The notes below the pieces were generated by a model. It did not search any database. It was given only the letters and a program-made list of their open reading frames with translations, and was not told the origin of the DNA. Below are positions 16,881-25,304 of a stretch of 64,000 nucleotides of DNA, in pieces. Positions within the stretch are counted from its first letter, which is position 1. Each line of letters begins with the position of its first letter. The stretch is from Bacteroidota bacterium (GTDB lineage Bacteria; Bacteroidota; Bacteroidia; Chitinophagales; Chitinophagaceae). The stretch spans positions 1-64,000 of the forward strand of contig JAIUNW010000016.1 in NCBI GenBank assembly GCA_020161535.1, written 5' to 3'. The translations under genes and the position numbers were made by a program.

Positions 16881-17861
16881 TCACACAGCGTTTTTCAACG
16901 GCTCGCCTGCTTCAAACTGGCGAATATTATCAAGCGTAACCCGCGCAATTTGTGTCAATGCCTCTTCGGTGAAAAAGCCCTGGTGGGCCGTGATCATCAC
17001 ATTGGGAAAACCCATCAACCGTAAGATCTGGTCGTCTTCAATCAACTCCTCACTATGGTCTTTAAAGAACAATTTTTCTTCCTGCTCATACACATCCATG
17101 CCAAGATACCCCAGGTGACGATGCTTGAGCGACCGGATCACCGCGGCGGTGTCAATCAGCGCCCCGCGACTGGTATTGATCAACATCGCACCCGCCGGCA
17201 GCTGGGCCAGGGTTTGGGCATTGATGAGGTGATGGGTTTGCTCGGTCAGCGGACAATGCAGCGACACGATTAAACTCTGGGTAAGAAGCGCCTCGAGCGA
17301 TACATATTCTACGCCCGCCGCTACCAGGCCTGGTTGCAGATACAAGTCGTGGGCCAACACGCGACAACCAAAACCCAACATAATTTTCGCAAACGCCTCA
17401 CCGATTTTTCCCGTGCCCACCACGCCCACGGTCTTTCCATACAGGTCGAAACCGGTTAGTTTTTCGAGCGAAAAATTGCCTTCACGGATGCGGTTATAGG
17501 CCTTGTGGGTCTTGCGATTGAGGGCCATGATCAGGGCCACGGCGTGTTCAGCCACCGCATGCGGCGAATAGGCCGGCACCCGCACCACGGCCATGCCCGC
17601 AGCCCGGGCCGCTTCCAGGTCTACATTATTAAATCCCGCGCAGCGCAAGGCAATCAGCCGCAGGCCCAGGGCTTTCAAATCACGAATCACCCCCGCATCG
17701 AGCCGGTCGTTCACAAACACACAAACCCCCTCGCAGCCCGCTGCCAGCGGCACCGTGTCTGCCTGTAGGCCCACCGGAATATAGTGGATGGAATGGCCCT
17801 CGTTGTATTTGTCAAAATAGGTACGGTCGTAAGATTGGGTCGAAAAGAAAGCCAAACGCAT
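16881..17861 (-). CDS. ldhA: D-lactate dehydrogenase (2-hydroxyacid dehydrogenase)
   Basis: A 326-residue NAD-dependent enzyme converting pyruvate to D-lactate. It is strikingly close to E. coli LdhA: R-C-A-G-F-N-N-V-D near residue 74, the NAD-binding G-T-G-K-I-G near 150, the substrate Arg in I-N-T-S-R-G-A, and the catalytic His in T-A-H-Q-G-F-F-T near residue 295. It is transcribed away from asnS, with which it shares a 47-base divergent gap. Other 2-hydroxyacids as substrates cannot be excluded. Confidence 0.9.
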   Translation of the reverse strand: MRLAFFSTQSYDRTYFDKYNEGHSIHYIPVGLQADTVPLAAGCEGVCVFVNDRLDAGVIRDLKALGLRLIALRCAGFNNVDLEAARAAGMAVVRVPAYSPHAVAEHAVALIMALNRKTHKAYNRIREGNFSLEKLTGFDLYGKTVGVVGTGKIGEAFAKIMLGFGCRVLAHDLYLQPGLVAAGVEYVSLEALLTQSLIVSLHCPLTEQTHHLINAQTLAQLPAGAMLINTSRGALIDTAAVIRSLKHRHLGYLGMDVYEQEEKLFFKDHSEELIEDDQILRLMGFPNVMITAHQGFFTEEALTQIARVTLDNIRQFEAGEPLKNAV

Positions 17862-17881
17862 GATGATCAGTGGGATAATTT

Positions 17882-17889
17882 TATCTTTG
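17882..17889 (+). promoter_or_regulatory. Promoter -7 element (TATCTTTG)
   Basis: TATCTTTG fits TAnnTTTG and ends 19 bases before the asnS start. It lies in the short gap shared with ldhA. No good -33 box is present. Confidence 0.45.
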
Positions 17890-17908
17890 CCCTCCCTAAA
17901 TATAGGCT

Positions 17909-19345
17909 ATGTTCAATAAGCGCACCAAGATAAAGGATCTGCTGGCCCAGGAACCAACCGGGCAGGAAGTTATTGTGATGGGATGGGTTCGGACCTTCCG
18001 CAACAACCAGTTTGTGGCCCTGAACGATGGCTCTACCAATACCAACCTGCAAGTGGTGTTGACCCTGGGTGCATTCGACGAAGCCACGCTAAAGCGGATC
18101 ACCACCAGTGCGGCGCTAAAAGTTACCGGCACGGTGATTCCTTCACAGGGCAAGGGCCAGAAGCTGGAATTGAAAGCCGATACGCTCGATATCCTCGGCG
18201 ATAGCGATGCCGAAGCTTATCCGCTGCAACCCAAAAAACACAGCCTGGAGTTTTTACGCGAAATCGCGCACCTGCGTTTTCGCACCAATACCTTTGGGTC
18301 GGTGTTCCGCATTCGCCACAGCCTGGCCTTTGCGATACACAAGTTTTTCAACGACCGCGGCTTTTTGTACCTGCACACCCCCATCATCACCGCCAGTGAT
18401 GCCGAAGGCGCGGGTGAAATGTTTCGCGTTACCACCCTGCCCTTCGATGGCACGCCGCGCAACGAAGACGGCAGCATCAACTTTAAAGACGATTTCTTTG
18501 GCCGCGCCACCAACCTCACGGTGAGCGGTCAACTGGAAGGCGAGCTCGGCGCCACGGCCTTTGGCGATATCTATACATTCGGCCCCACGTTTCGCGCGGA
18601 GAATTCCAACACTACGCGACACCTTGCTGAGTTCTGGATGATTGAACCCGAAATGGCTTTTTACGACCTGGAAGACAATATGAACCTGGCCGAAGCCTTT
18701 ATCAAGTACATCATCGGTTATGTGATGGAAAAGAACCGCGAAGACGTTGAATTCCTCGCGGCGCGTTTGGCAGAAGAGGAGAAGTCTCTTCCCGCCGACA
18801 AACGCAGCGAGATTGGCCTCATCGAAAAACTCGAGTTTGTACTCAACAATAATTTTGAACGCATCACTTATACCGAAGCGATCGATATCCTGCTGCAATC
18901 GCCCGCCTACAAGAAGAAAAAATTTCAGTACGAAGTGAAATGGGGTGTTGATATGCAGAGTGAACACGAACGCTACCTGGTGGAAAAACATTTCAAAAAA
19001 CCGGTGATCGTGACGAATTATCCCGCGGCCATCAAATCGTTTTACATGCGCTTGAACGACGATGGCAAAACTGTTGCGGCGATGGATATATTGGCGCCCG
19101 GCATTGGCGAAATTGTGGGCGGCTCACAACGCGAAGAACGCCTTGATGTACTCACCGCGCGCATGCAGCAATTGGGTGTACCGGCCGATGAATTGTGGTG
19201 GTACCTTGATACGCGTCGCTTTGGTACCGTGCCGCATGCAGGCTTTGGTCTCGGCTTCGAGCGCATGGTGCAATTTGTTACGGGTATGGGTAATATCAGG
19301 GATGTGATTGCGTTTCCGCGTACACCGAAGAGTGCAGAGTTTTAA
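17909..19345 (+). CDS. asnS: Asparagine--tRNA ligase
   Basis: A 478-residue class IIb aminoacyl-tRNA synthetase that charges tRNA-Asn. The N-terminal OB fold (residues 1-115, with V-M-G-W-V-R-T-F-R-N) precedes the catalytic domain. Motif 2 is visible as F-R-A-E-N-S-N-T-T-R-H-L-A-E-F-W, and motif 3 as G-F-G-L-G-F-E-R-M-V-Q-F near the C-terminus. The N-S-N signature and T-T-R favour AsnRS over AspRS. The length is normal for bacterial AsnS. Confidence 0.95.
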   Translation: MFNKRTKIKDLLAQEPTGQEVIVMGWVRTFRNNQFVALNDGSTNTNLQVVLTLGAFDEATLKRITTSAALKVTGTVIPSQGKGQKLELKADTLDILGDSDAEAYPLQPKKHSLEFLREIAHLRFRTNTFGSVFRIRHSLAFAIHKFFNDRGFLYLHTPIITASDAEGAGEMFRVTTLPFDGTPRNEDGSINFKDDFFGRATNLTVSGQLEGELGATAFGDIYTFGPTFRAENSNTTRHLAEFWMIEPEMAFYDLEDNMNLAEAFIKYIIGYVMEKNREDVEFLAARLAEEEKSLPADKRSEIGLIEKLEFVLNNNFERITYTEAIDILLQSPAYKKKKFQYEVKWGVDMQSEHERYLVEKHFKKPVIVTNYPAAIKSFYMRLNDDGKTVAAMDILAPGIGEIVGGSQREERLDVLTARMQQLGVPADELWWYLDTRRFGTVPHAGFGLGFERMVQFVTGMGNIRDVIAFPRTPKSAEF

Positions 19346-19418
19346 TCCGGCGCATGTTTTTAAATCTCTAACCACTTTGTGCATTCAAACTATTTCGGCA
19401 TCTCACTGAAAATAGTTT

Positions 19419-19931
19419 ATGGCCGAAATCAACAACGCCACAGCAGGCAAGCGCCGCTCGCTGCGGGTGGACCTTACCCCCATGGTTGACCTGGGCTTTT
19501 TGCTCATCAGCTTTTTTATTTTCACCACTACCTTATCAGAAATGAAAGAGGTGCGGTTTTACCTGCCGGCCGATGGGCCACCGGTCAGCTATGGCGCCAG
19601 CACCAGCCTCACCCTGGTACCTGCTGCCAATAACCGGGTTTGGTATTTCGACGGCACCCTCGATGAGGCCAAAGCCAACAACCGGATCAAACAAACAGGT
19701 TACGCATTGAACAATGGCATTGGTGATATCATCCGCGCCAAACAAAAGCAACTCGAACCCCTGGGAAAGAAGAAAGAACTTAGTGTATTGATTTGCCCAT
19801 CGGCCGCTTCTTCTTATGGCAATATTGTAGACCTGATGGATGAAATGCTGATCAACAAAGTGTCGAAATACGCCGTGTCTGACGATACACATTTGTTAGC
19901 GGCGCTTGATCCTTACCTCTCTAAAAATTAG
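19419..19931 (+). CDS. ExbD/TolR-type biopolymer transport protein
   Basis: A 170-residue inner-membrane protein. After a short basic start, R-V-D-L-T-P-M-V-D-L-G-F-L-L-I begins the single membrane helix (about residues 17-38), with the proton-pathway Asp of the ExbD family (D24 in P-M-V-D-L). The rest is a periplasmic domain. Such proteins use the proton gradient with ExbB to energise TonB or similar systems. No exbB or tonB is adjacent, so it may serve complexes encoded elsewhere. Its stop overlaps the convergent DUF3089 gene by 4 bases. Confidence 0.85.
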   Translation: MAEINNATAGKRRSLRVDLTPMVDLGFLLISFFIFTTTLSEMKEVRFYLPADGPPVSYGASTSLTLVPAANNRVWYFDGTLDEAKANNRIKQTGYALNNGIGDIIRAKQKQLEPLGKKKELSVLICPSAASSYGNIVDLMDEMLINKVSKYAVSDDTHLLAALDPYLSKN

Positions 19932-20968
19932 TTTTTGGAAACCTGCGTTTCGAAATAGTGCTGCACCCGCGCACGCACATTTTCGCGCACATTCAGGTAA
20001 AACAAGTTGAAGTCGCCAACATGGTAATTCTTGGTGCGATAAAATATACTACCGGGAAAATGTGGTCTACTCACCCATAACAGGTCTTCATGTTTTTGCG
20101 CACTGCATACCTGCGGCACCAGCCGATTGAAATTGCGCAATACCGCGCCCTTGTTCATTCCAGCACTGGCCAATGTTTCATCGGTGGTCCAACTTAGGGG
20201 ATTCACCACCGCCGATTGCCGGTAGGCCGCCTGGTAATCGGGTTCATATCCCTTTTTAAAGGTGCGCCAGGTAAGGAAACAACCTGTTTGGGTCGAGTCC
20301 TGGCAAACCGGAATTTGGGCAAACGCATTCTCTGCTACCGGCAAGCCGACGATATAGGCAGCTACCAATTGTTTTTGCAATGGCTTCCCGTCAAAAAATT
20401 CAGCCAACAGTTTTTTGGCGTGGGTGGTTCCCTGGCTATGGGAGGCAATGAGGATGGGTCGGCCATTGTTCTTGTGGTCGAGGTAATACAGAAACGCTTT
20501 TCGCACGTCACCATAAGCCAGTTCGAGCGCTGCACGCGCCGAAATGGTATCGGCCGTAAAATAAGCCCGGATATTCGCCTGCCGGTAACGCGGTGCATAC
20601 ACATCGAACTCGTTGAACACCGAGGCCTGGTAAAGAATAGAAGAATAATCGGTTTTGTGGTTGATGGCGCTGTCTTCAATGGCCGCATTCCATTCAGGTG
20701 CCGATGCATTGGTGTACGACGTGGGGTAAAGGAAAAAAACATCCACCCGATGGTCTTTTACATACCCCGGTTTCAGTGGTGCGGGCACACTGTCAGACGG
20801 GTCTTCTATTTGCGGCAGGGCCGCCCAGTTTCTTTCATCTGCATAATCGACTCCGCTCAACTGTATATAGCTGATCGACCGCGAACTGGTTGCCGGCGCC
20901 TGTTTGCGGTTGCAGGAAAACAGCAACCCTGCGAACGCCAAAAAAGCCATCCCCCGTTTCAAAAACAT
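19928..20968 (-). CDS. DUF3089 alpha/beta-hydrolase-like lipoprotein
   Basis: A 346-residue lipoprotein. The signal peptide ends L-L-F-S-C, giving a lipidated Cys near residue 19. The DUF3089 fold is supported by V-D-V-F-F-L-Y-P-T-S, then Y-A-P-R-Y-R-Q, and the nucleophile elbow S-H-S-Q-G-T (G-x-S-x-G variant with the Ser in H-S-Q) around residue 180. It probably acts as an esterase or lipase at the envelope; the substrate is unknown. It is divergent from the large amidohydrolase gene with a 113-base gap. Confidence 0.8.
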   Translation of the reverse strand: MFLKRGMAFLAFAGLLFSCNRKQAPATSSRSISYIQLSGVDYADERNWAALPQIEDPSDSVPAPLKPGYVKDHRVDVFFLYPTSYTNASAPEWNAAIEDSAINHKTDYSSILYQASVFNEFDVYAPRYRQANIRAYFTADTISARAALELAYGDVRKAFLYYLDHKNNGRPILIASHSQGTTHAKKLLAEFFDGKPLQKQLVAAYIVGLPVAENAFAQIPVCQDSTQTGCFLTWRTFKKGYEPDYQAAYRQSAVVNPLSWTTDETLASAGMNKGAVLRNFNRLVPQVCSAQKHEDLLWVSRPHFPGSIFYRTKNYHVGDFNLFYLNVRENVRARVQHYFETQVSKN

Positions 20969-21081
20969 GGCACAAAGTTAATGGCCACCACCCGCTTCTT
21001 CATAAAACCGAAAAATATTATACGAATGGTGGTTTCGCACAGATTTTGTCATTCATATTTGCAGTAACCAACGCTAACTGT

Positions 21082-24000
21082 ATGAACCCCGTCCGCGCTT
21101 TTTCGATAAGCACCCTGATCGCTGCGCTTGTTTTGTCTGTTTCTCTATTCCCCTCGCGCGCTTTCAGCGGCAGATGGCATCAACCTGCTTCGCGCACCGA
21201 CATAAACAATCCCTGGCTGGCCGACACCACCAAAAAAGACAGCACGGTGTATACTGAATTCAAAACCCTGCCATTAAAACCCAAACGAACCATCCCCCTG
21301 CATACTACCGAGGGCACCTGGATTTCGCTCGATATCAGTCCCGATGGCAAAACCATTGTCTTCGATCTGCTGGGCGATCTTTATACTATTCCTGCAAGCG
21401 GCGGAAAAGCAACCATCGTGACCAAGGGCCTCGCCTTTGACACGCATCCGCGCTACAGCCCCGATGGCAAAAAAATTCTTTTCACGTCTGATCGTTCGGG
21501 CAGTGAAAACCTGTGGACCATCGATACTGAAAAACAGGACACCGTTGCTTTGACCAAAGACCCTGCGGCCAATTTCACCGACGCCGCCTGGACGCCTGAT
21601 GGGGAGTTTGTGGTTTATTCCAAAGGCAAACTGGTTCAACAATTATACATGGTACACAAAGACGGTGGTGCGGGTGTACAATTGATCGACCAGCCGGCCA
21701 GCCTGAAAACCATTGATGCAGCGGTCGGTGCCGACGGTCGGTATGTTTACTTTTCGCAACGCAATGGTTCGTGGACCTATAACGCGCCGATGCCCCAATA
21801 CCAGATTGGCGTATACGATCGCAAGAACGGCAAGTTGAATACCATCACCTCGCGTTATGGTTCTGCTTTTACCCCCGTGTTGTCGAAAGATGGAAAATGG
21901 CTGGTGTATGGCAGTCGCTTTGAAGAAAAAACCGGCTTGGTGCTGCGCGACCTGCAATCGGGCGAAGAAAAATGGCTGGCTTATCCGGTGCAGCGCGACG
22001 ACCAGGAATCGATCGCTACCATGGGTGTATTACCGGGCATGACATTTACGCCCGATAGCAAGGCCCTGCTTTGTTCTTTCGGTGGAAAAATAAAGCGCTT
22101 ACCCATTGACGGTAGTGCCATCACCGAGATCCCCTTCAGTGTTGATGCCACGCTTGAACTCGGGCCCTTGCTCGACACGAAATATCCCGTGAATGATAGC
22201 AGTCACGCCCTGGTAACACAAATACGCGATGCCGTTCCTTCGCCCGATGGAAAAAAACTGGCCTTCACGGCCCTCGATCGTTTGTATGTGATGGACTATC
22301 CCAAAGGCACACCGCGCCGGCTGACCAACAACCAGTTTACCGAAGCATTCCCCACCTGGTCGCCCGATGGAAACAGCATTGTTTTCAGTAGCTGGACGGC
22401 CGAAGGCGGGCACTTGTATAAAGTGGGCGCTAATGGCAAGACGCCCGCGATACAATTGACAAAAGCACCTGCGCTCTATCAATCGGCTGTGTTTACACCC
22501 AGCGGCGAGCGCCTGGTGTTTCAACGTGCTTCGGCCCAGGCTTATAAAAATTCGATTTCGCCCGGGTACAACAGCAACGAAGAAGAATTGTGCTGGATGC
22601 CGGCCAATGGTGGCGAGATCACGGTGATCGACAAATGCATGGATCGCTACAATCCGCATTTTGTAAAAGGCGAGAACCGCATCTATCTCGACAACAACGG
22701 GCAATTGCTTTCGATCAACTGGGATGGCGGCGATGAAAAAATCATCGCGAAAGTAACCGGCATCACTACGTATGGCATTAGTAATTTTAAAAATGGCCAG
22801 CCAGCGAACAACGACTGTTTGCTTACCGAAGCCCAGGGCGAAGGCATGGAAATGAGCCAGCCGTCGAGTGCAGCAGTGATTACCATGTCGCCCACCGGCA
22901 AACGAGCCCTGGCAAAAATCAACAACGAAATCTATGTGGTATCCTTGCCTGAAACCGGCAAAACCATCAATATCAATGTAGCCGATGCTGCCAACGCGAT
23001 TTTCCCCGCACGGAAGATCACCACCATTGGCGGTGAATTTCCTGCCTGGGAAAACGACGGCAAAAAATTGCATTACAGCATCGGCAATGCGCATTTTGTG
23101 TACGATCTCGACAAGGCCAAAGCGTTTGAAGACAGTGTCGCCCTCGCCAAAAAAGTTGAAGCCAAAAAGAAAGCCGACTCTTTGTTGAAAGTGGGAAAAG
23201 ACAGTTTGAAAATAAAAACCGACAGCAGTCTCGTGAAGAAAGACAGCGTTCTGCTAAAGAAAGACAGTGCATCGAAAAAAGCCGCCGAAGTTGGTTATAA
23301 AGCGATCGAAACGGCGATCAATATTTATTATGCCCGTGATATTCCGCAAGCGTCGGTCTTGCTCAAAAATGCGCGACTCATCACCATGAAAGGCGATGAA
23401 GTGATAACATCTGGTGATATCCTGGTGGTCAACAACCACATCAAAGCGGTAGGCCCCAGCGGCAGTATCAGTAAGCCGGCAGGAGCGCAGGAAATAGACT
23501 GCAGCGGCAAAACCATTGTGCCGGGCTTTGTTGATACACACGCGCATATGTGGCCCAATTTCGGTTTGCACAAAAGCCAGATTTGGATTTATGCCAGCAA
23601 TCTTGCCTATGGTGTAACCACTACCATGGACCCACAAACCGCCACCACCGATATTCTTTCTTACAGCGATATGGTTGAATCAGGTGCCATGATTGGGCCG
23701 CGCTTGTATTCAACGGGTCCGGGCGTTGGTTTCTGGACCTATAACGTGAAAGATTCTGCACAGGCCGAAGGCATCTTGCAGCAGTACAGCAAATACTACC
23801 ACACGCAGTACATCAAAATGTACCTGACGGGCAACCGGCAGCAGCGGCAGTGGATCATTATGGCGGCAAAAAACCAGGGACTGCATCCTACTACTGAAGG
23901 CGGACTCAATTACAAACTCAACATGACCAACCTGCTCGATGGTTATCCCAGTCACGAGCACGCCATTCCAATTTATCCGCTGTACAAAGACGTGATCAAT

Positions 24001-24609
24001 ACCATCTCTTCGGCAAAAATGGCCGTAACACCTACGTTATTGGTTTCCTATGGTGGGCCTTTCGCTGAACTGTATTTCTGGGAAACGGAGAACCCCTACC
24101 ACGATGCCAAAATGCAGTACTTCATGCCTTATGAAGAATTGGCCGCTAAAACGCGCCGCGTGGACGCAGGCTGGTTCATGCCCGAAGAATATGTATTTCC
24201 GAAACACGCGAAGAATATGAAGTCGCTGGTGGATGCCGGCGGACTAGCGGGCATTGGCAGCCACGGCGAATTCCAGGGCCTGGGGTATCATTGGGAAATG
24301 TGGGCGATGCAAACCGGTGGATTGACTCCCTGGGAAGTATTGTCGATCGCTACCATCAAGGGTGCTACTGCCCTGGGGCTCGACAAAGACCTCGGATCGC
24401 TGGAAGCCGGCAAACTGGCCGACCTGGTGATACTCGATAAAAACCCACTGGAAAATATTCGCAACAGCAATTCGGTGTACCGCGTCATGAAAAACGGCCG
24501 CTTATACGATGGCAATACGGCCAACGAAGTGTATCCCGCCAACCGGGCCATCGACCGGCGCGATATCAATTATCCCAAGCCTGCCAGCAATACGGGTTTA
24601 AAAGACTAA
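21082..24609 (+). CDS. Exported WD40-like propeller/amidohydrolase fusion
   Basis: A 1175-residue exported protein. The ATG at 21082 is chosen because it opens a clean signal peptide (residues 1-27); the frame is open further upstream but that part overlaps the divergent gene's start and is not protein-like. Residues 60-680 hold repeated TolB/PD40-type blades with S-P-D-G-K/N motifs. A Lys/Asp/Ser-rich linker lies at about 690-737. A metal-dependent amidohydrolase domain follows, with H-A-H near residue 820 and the C-terminal L-G-S-L-E-A-G-K-L-A-D-L-V segment. It probably hydrolyses a cyclic amide or dipeptide outside the cytoplasm. Confidence 0.85.
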   Translation: MNPVRAFSISTLIAALVLSVSLFPSRAFSGRWHQPASRTDINNPWLADTTKKDSTVYTEFKTLPLKPKRTIPLHTTEGTWISLDISPDGKTIVFDLLGDLYTIPASGGKATIVTKGLAFDTHPRYSPDGKKILFTSDRSGSENLWTIDTEKQDTVALTKDPAANFTDAAWTPDGEFVVYSKGKLVQQLYMVHKDGGAGVQLIDQPASLKTIDAAVGADGRYVYFSQRNGSWTYNAPMPQYQIGVYDRKNGKLNTITSRYGSAFTPVLSKDGKWLVYGSRFEEKTGLVLRDLQSGEEKWLAYPVQRDDQESIATMGVLPGMTFTPDSKALLCSFGGKIKRLPIDGSAITEIPFSVDATLELGPLLDTKYPVNDSSHALVTQIRDAVPSPDGKKLAFTALDRLYVMDYPKGTPRRLTNNQFTEAFPTWSPDGNSIVFSSWTAEGGHLYKVGANGKTPAIQLTKAPALYQSAVFTPSGERLVFQRASAQAYKNSISPGYNSNEEELCWMPANGGEITVIDKCMDRYNPHFVKGENRIYLDNNGQLLSINWDGGDEKIIAKVTGITTYGISNFKNGQPANNDCLLTEAQGEGMEMSQPSSAAVITMSPTGKRALAKINNEIYVVSLPETGKTININVADAANAIFPARKITTIGGEFPAWENDGKKLHYSIGNAHFVYDLDKAKAFEDSVALAKKVEAKKKADSLLKVGKDSLKIKTDSSLVKKDSVLLKKDSASKKAAEVGYKAIETAINIYYARDIPQASVLLKNARLITMKGDEVITSGDILVVNNHIKAVGPSGSISKPAGAQEIDCSGKTIVPGFVDTHAHMWPNFGLHKSQIWIYASNLAYGVTTTMDPQTATTDILSYSDMVESGAMIGPRLYSTGPGVGFWTYNVKDSAQAEGILQQYSKYYHTQYIKMYLTGNRQQRQWIIMAAKNQGLHPTTEGGLNYKLNMTNLLDGYPSHEHAIPIYPLYKDVINTISSAKMAVTPTLLVSYGGPFAELYFWETENPYHDAKMQYFMPYEELAAKTRRVDAGWFMPEEYVFPKHAKNMKSLVDAGGLAGIGSHGEFQGLGYHWEMWAMQTGGLTPWEVLSIATIKGATALGLDKDLGSLEAGKLADLVILDKNPLENIRNSNSVYRVMKNGRLYDGNTANEVYPANRAIDRRDINYPKPASNTGLKD

Positions 24610-24617
24610 TTCCTTCC

Positions 24618-24642
24618 ACCCGTCGGGTTGCACCCGACGGGT
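24618..24642. repeat. Dispersed palindrome, two-arm copy
   Basis: ACCCGTCGGGT (24618-24628), TGC, then ACCCGACGGGT (24632-24642): a perfect 11-bp hairpin with a 3-base loop, 9 bases after the amidohydrolase stop. It differs from the first two arms of the 12274 copy only in the loop. It is followed by AAAA and not by T residues. Confidence 0.8.
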
Positions 24643-24909
24643 AAAACCCGCAAAACAACTACCGCTCAACCGGCATTTACGACCGCCTATCCATTCCTGA
24701 AAAATTTTTTTCAAGCGGTCGTCATCGCTAAAACCCTTATCCACACTGCCTTTCCGCCTAAACCAGTTATTGTTCTATCAAAGTTACTGCCAATCAACGG
24801 GTACTTTAGTTTGCATAGTACTGAAAACTTCCCTATGTTTGTATTGTCAAAGAAATTCACGGGTTGACGTTAGTGGCCACTGCCGCCAGCCCATTAAACC
24901 CAGCGTGTT
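24643..24909. other. Intergenic region before the PadR-PspC operon
   Basis: About 270 bases without a convincing gene. A 79-codon frame crosses it but starts inside the palindrome, uses rare-looking codons and resembles no protein. The useful content is the promoter at 24810, about 70 bases before the padR start. The rest is A/C-rich and shows no further structure that I can support. Confidence 0.6.
24810..24841 (+). promoter_or_regulatory. Complete Bacteroidota-type promoter for padR-pspC
   Basis: TTTG at 24810-24813 and TATGTTTG at 24834-24841 are separated by 20 bases, matching the Bacteroidota vegetative promoter TTTG-N(17-23)-TAnnTTTG at every fixed position. Transcription would start near 24848, giving a leader of about 60 bases before the PadR-type regulator. 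This is the best promoter match in the window. Confidence 0.75.
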
Positions 24910-25278
24910 ATGAATATCGAAAACACACAAAGCCAGATGCGGAAGGGAATACTGGAATTCTGTATACTCTCCATTATCCGTCGCGGTGAAGCCTATCCGA
25001 GTGATATCGTCGACGAGATGCGGGCGGCCAACCTCCAGATCCTGGAGGGCACCCTGTACCCGCTGCTGACCCGGCTCAAAAACGCCGACATGCTCACCTA
25101 CCGTTGGGTGGAAAGCAATTCGGGGCCACCACGCAAATATTTCTCCCTCACCGAAAAGGGAAACACGTTCTACCAGGAACTCGAAGCCACCTGGAAAGAA
25201 CTGGCCAACGGCGTAAAAGCCCTGACCAGCCGCCAGGACTCCTTACCCAATTCGCCTGAGCAACCAATTACCAACTAA
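24910..25278 (+). CDS. PadR-family transcriptional regulator
   Basis: A 122-residue winged-helix DNA-binding protein. The PadR pattern is clear: K-G-I-L-E-F-C-I-L near residue 12, then G-E-A-Y-P-S-D-I-V, and E-G-T-L-Y-P-L-L-T-R-L-K (about 47-58) as recognition helix and wing, followed by P-R-K-Y-F-S-L-T. It probably represses its own operon and responds to envelope or chemical stress. It lies 26 bases before a PspC-domain gene, an arrangement that recurs in Bacteroidota. Confidence 0.9.
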   Translation: MNIENTQSQMRKGILEFCILSIIRRGEAYPSDIVDEMRAANLQILEGTLYPLLTRLKNADMLTYRWVESNSGPPRKYFSLTEKGNTFYQELEATWKELANGVKALTSRQDSLPNSPEQPITN

Positions 25279-25304
25279 ACTTCAACCTGCTAATACTATC
25301 AATC

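Noticed and set aside
22099..23094. A 331-codon minus-strand frame opposite the amidohydrolase gene.
   Set aside because: It mirrors a clear coding strand with known motifs; long antisense frames are expected in genes of this composition.
24628..24867. A 79-codon plus-strand frame.
   Set aside because: It begins inside the dispersed palindrome, overlaps the promoter at 24810, and resembles no protein.
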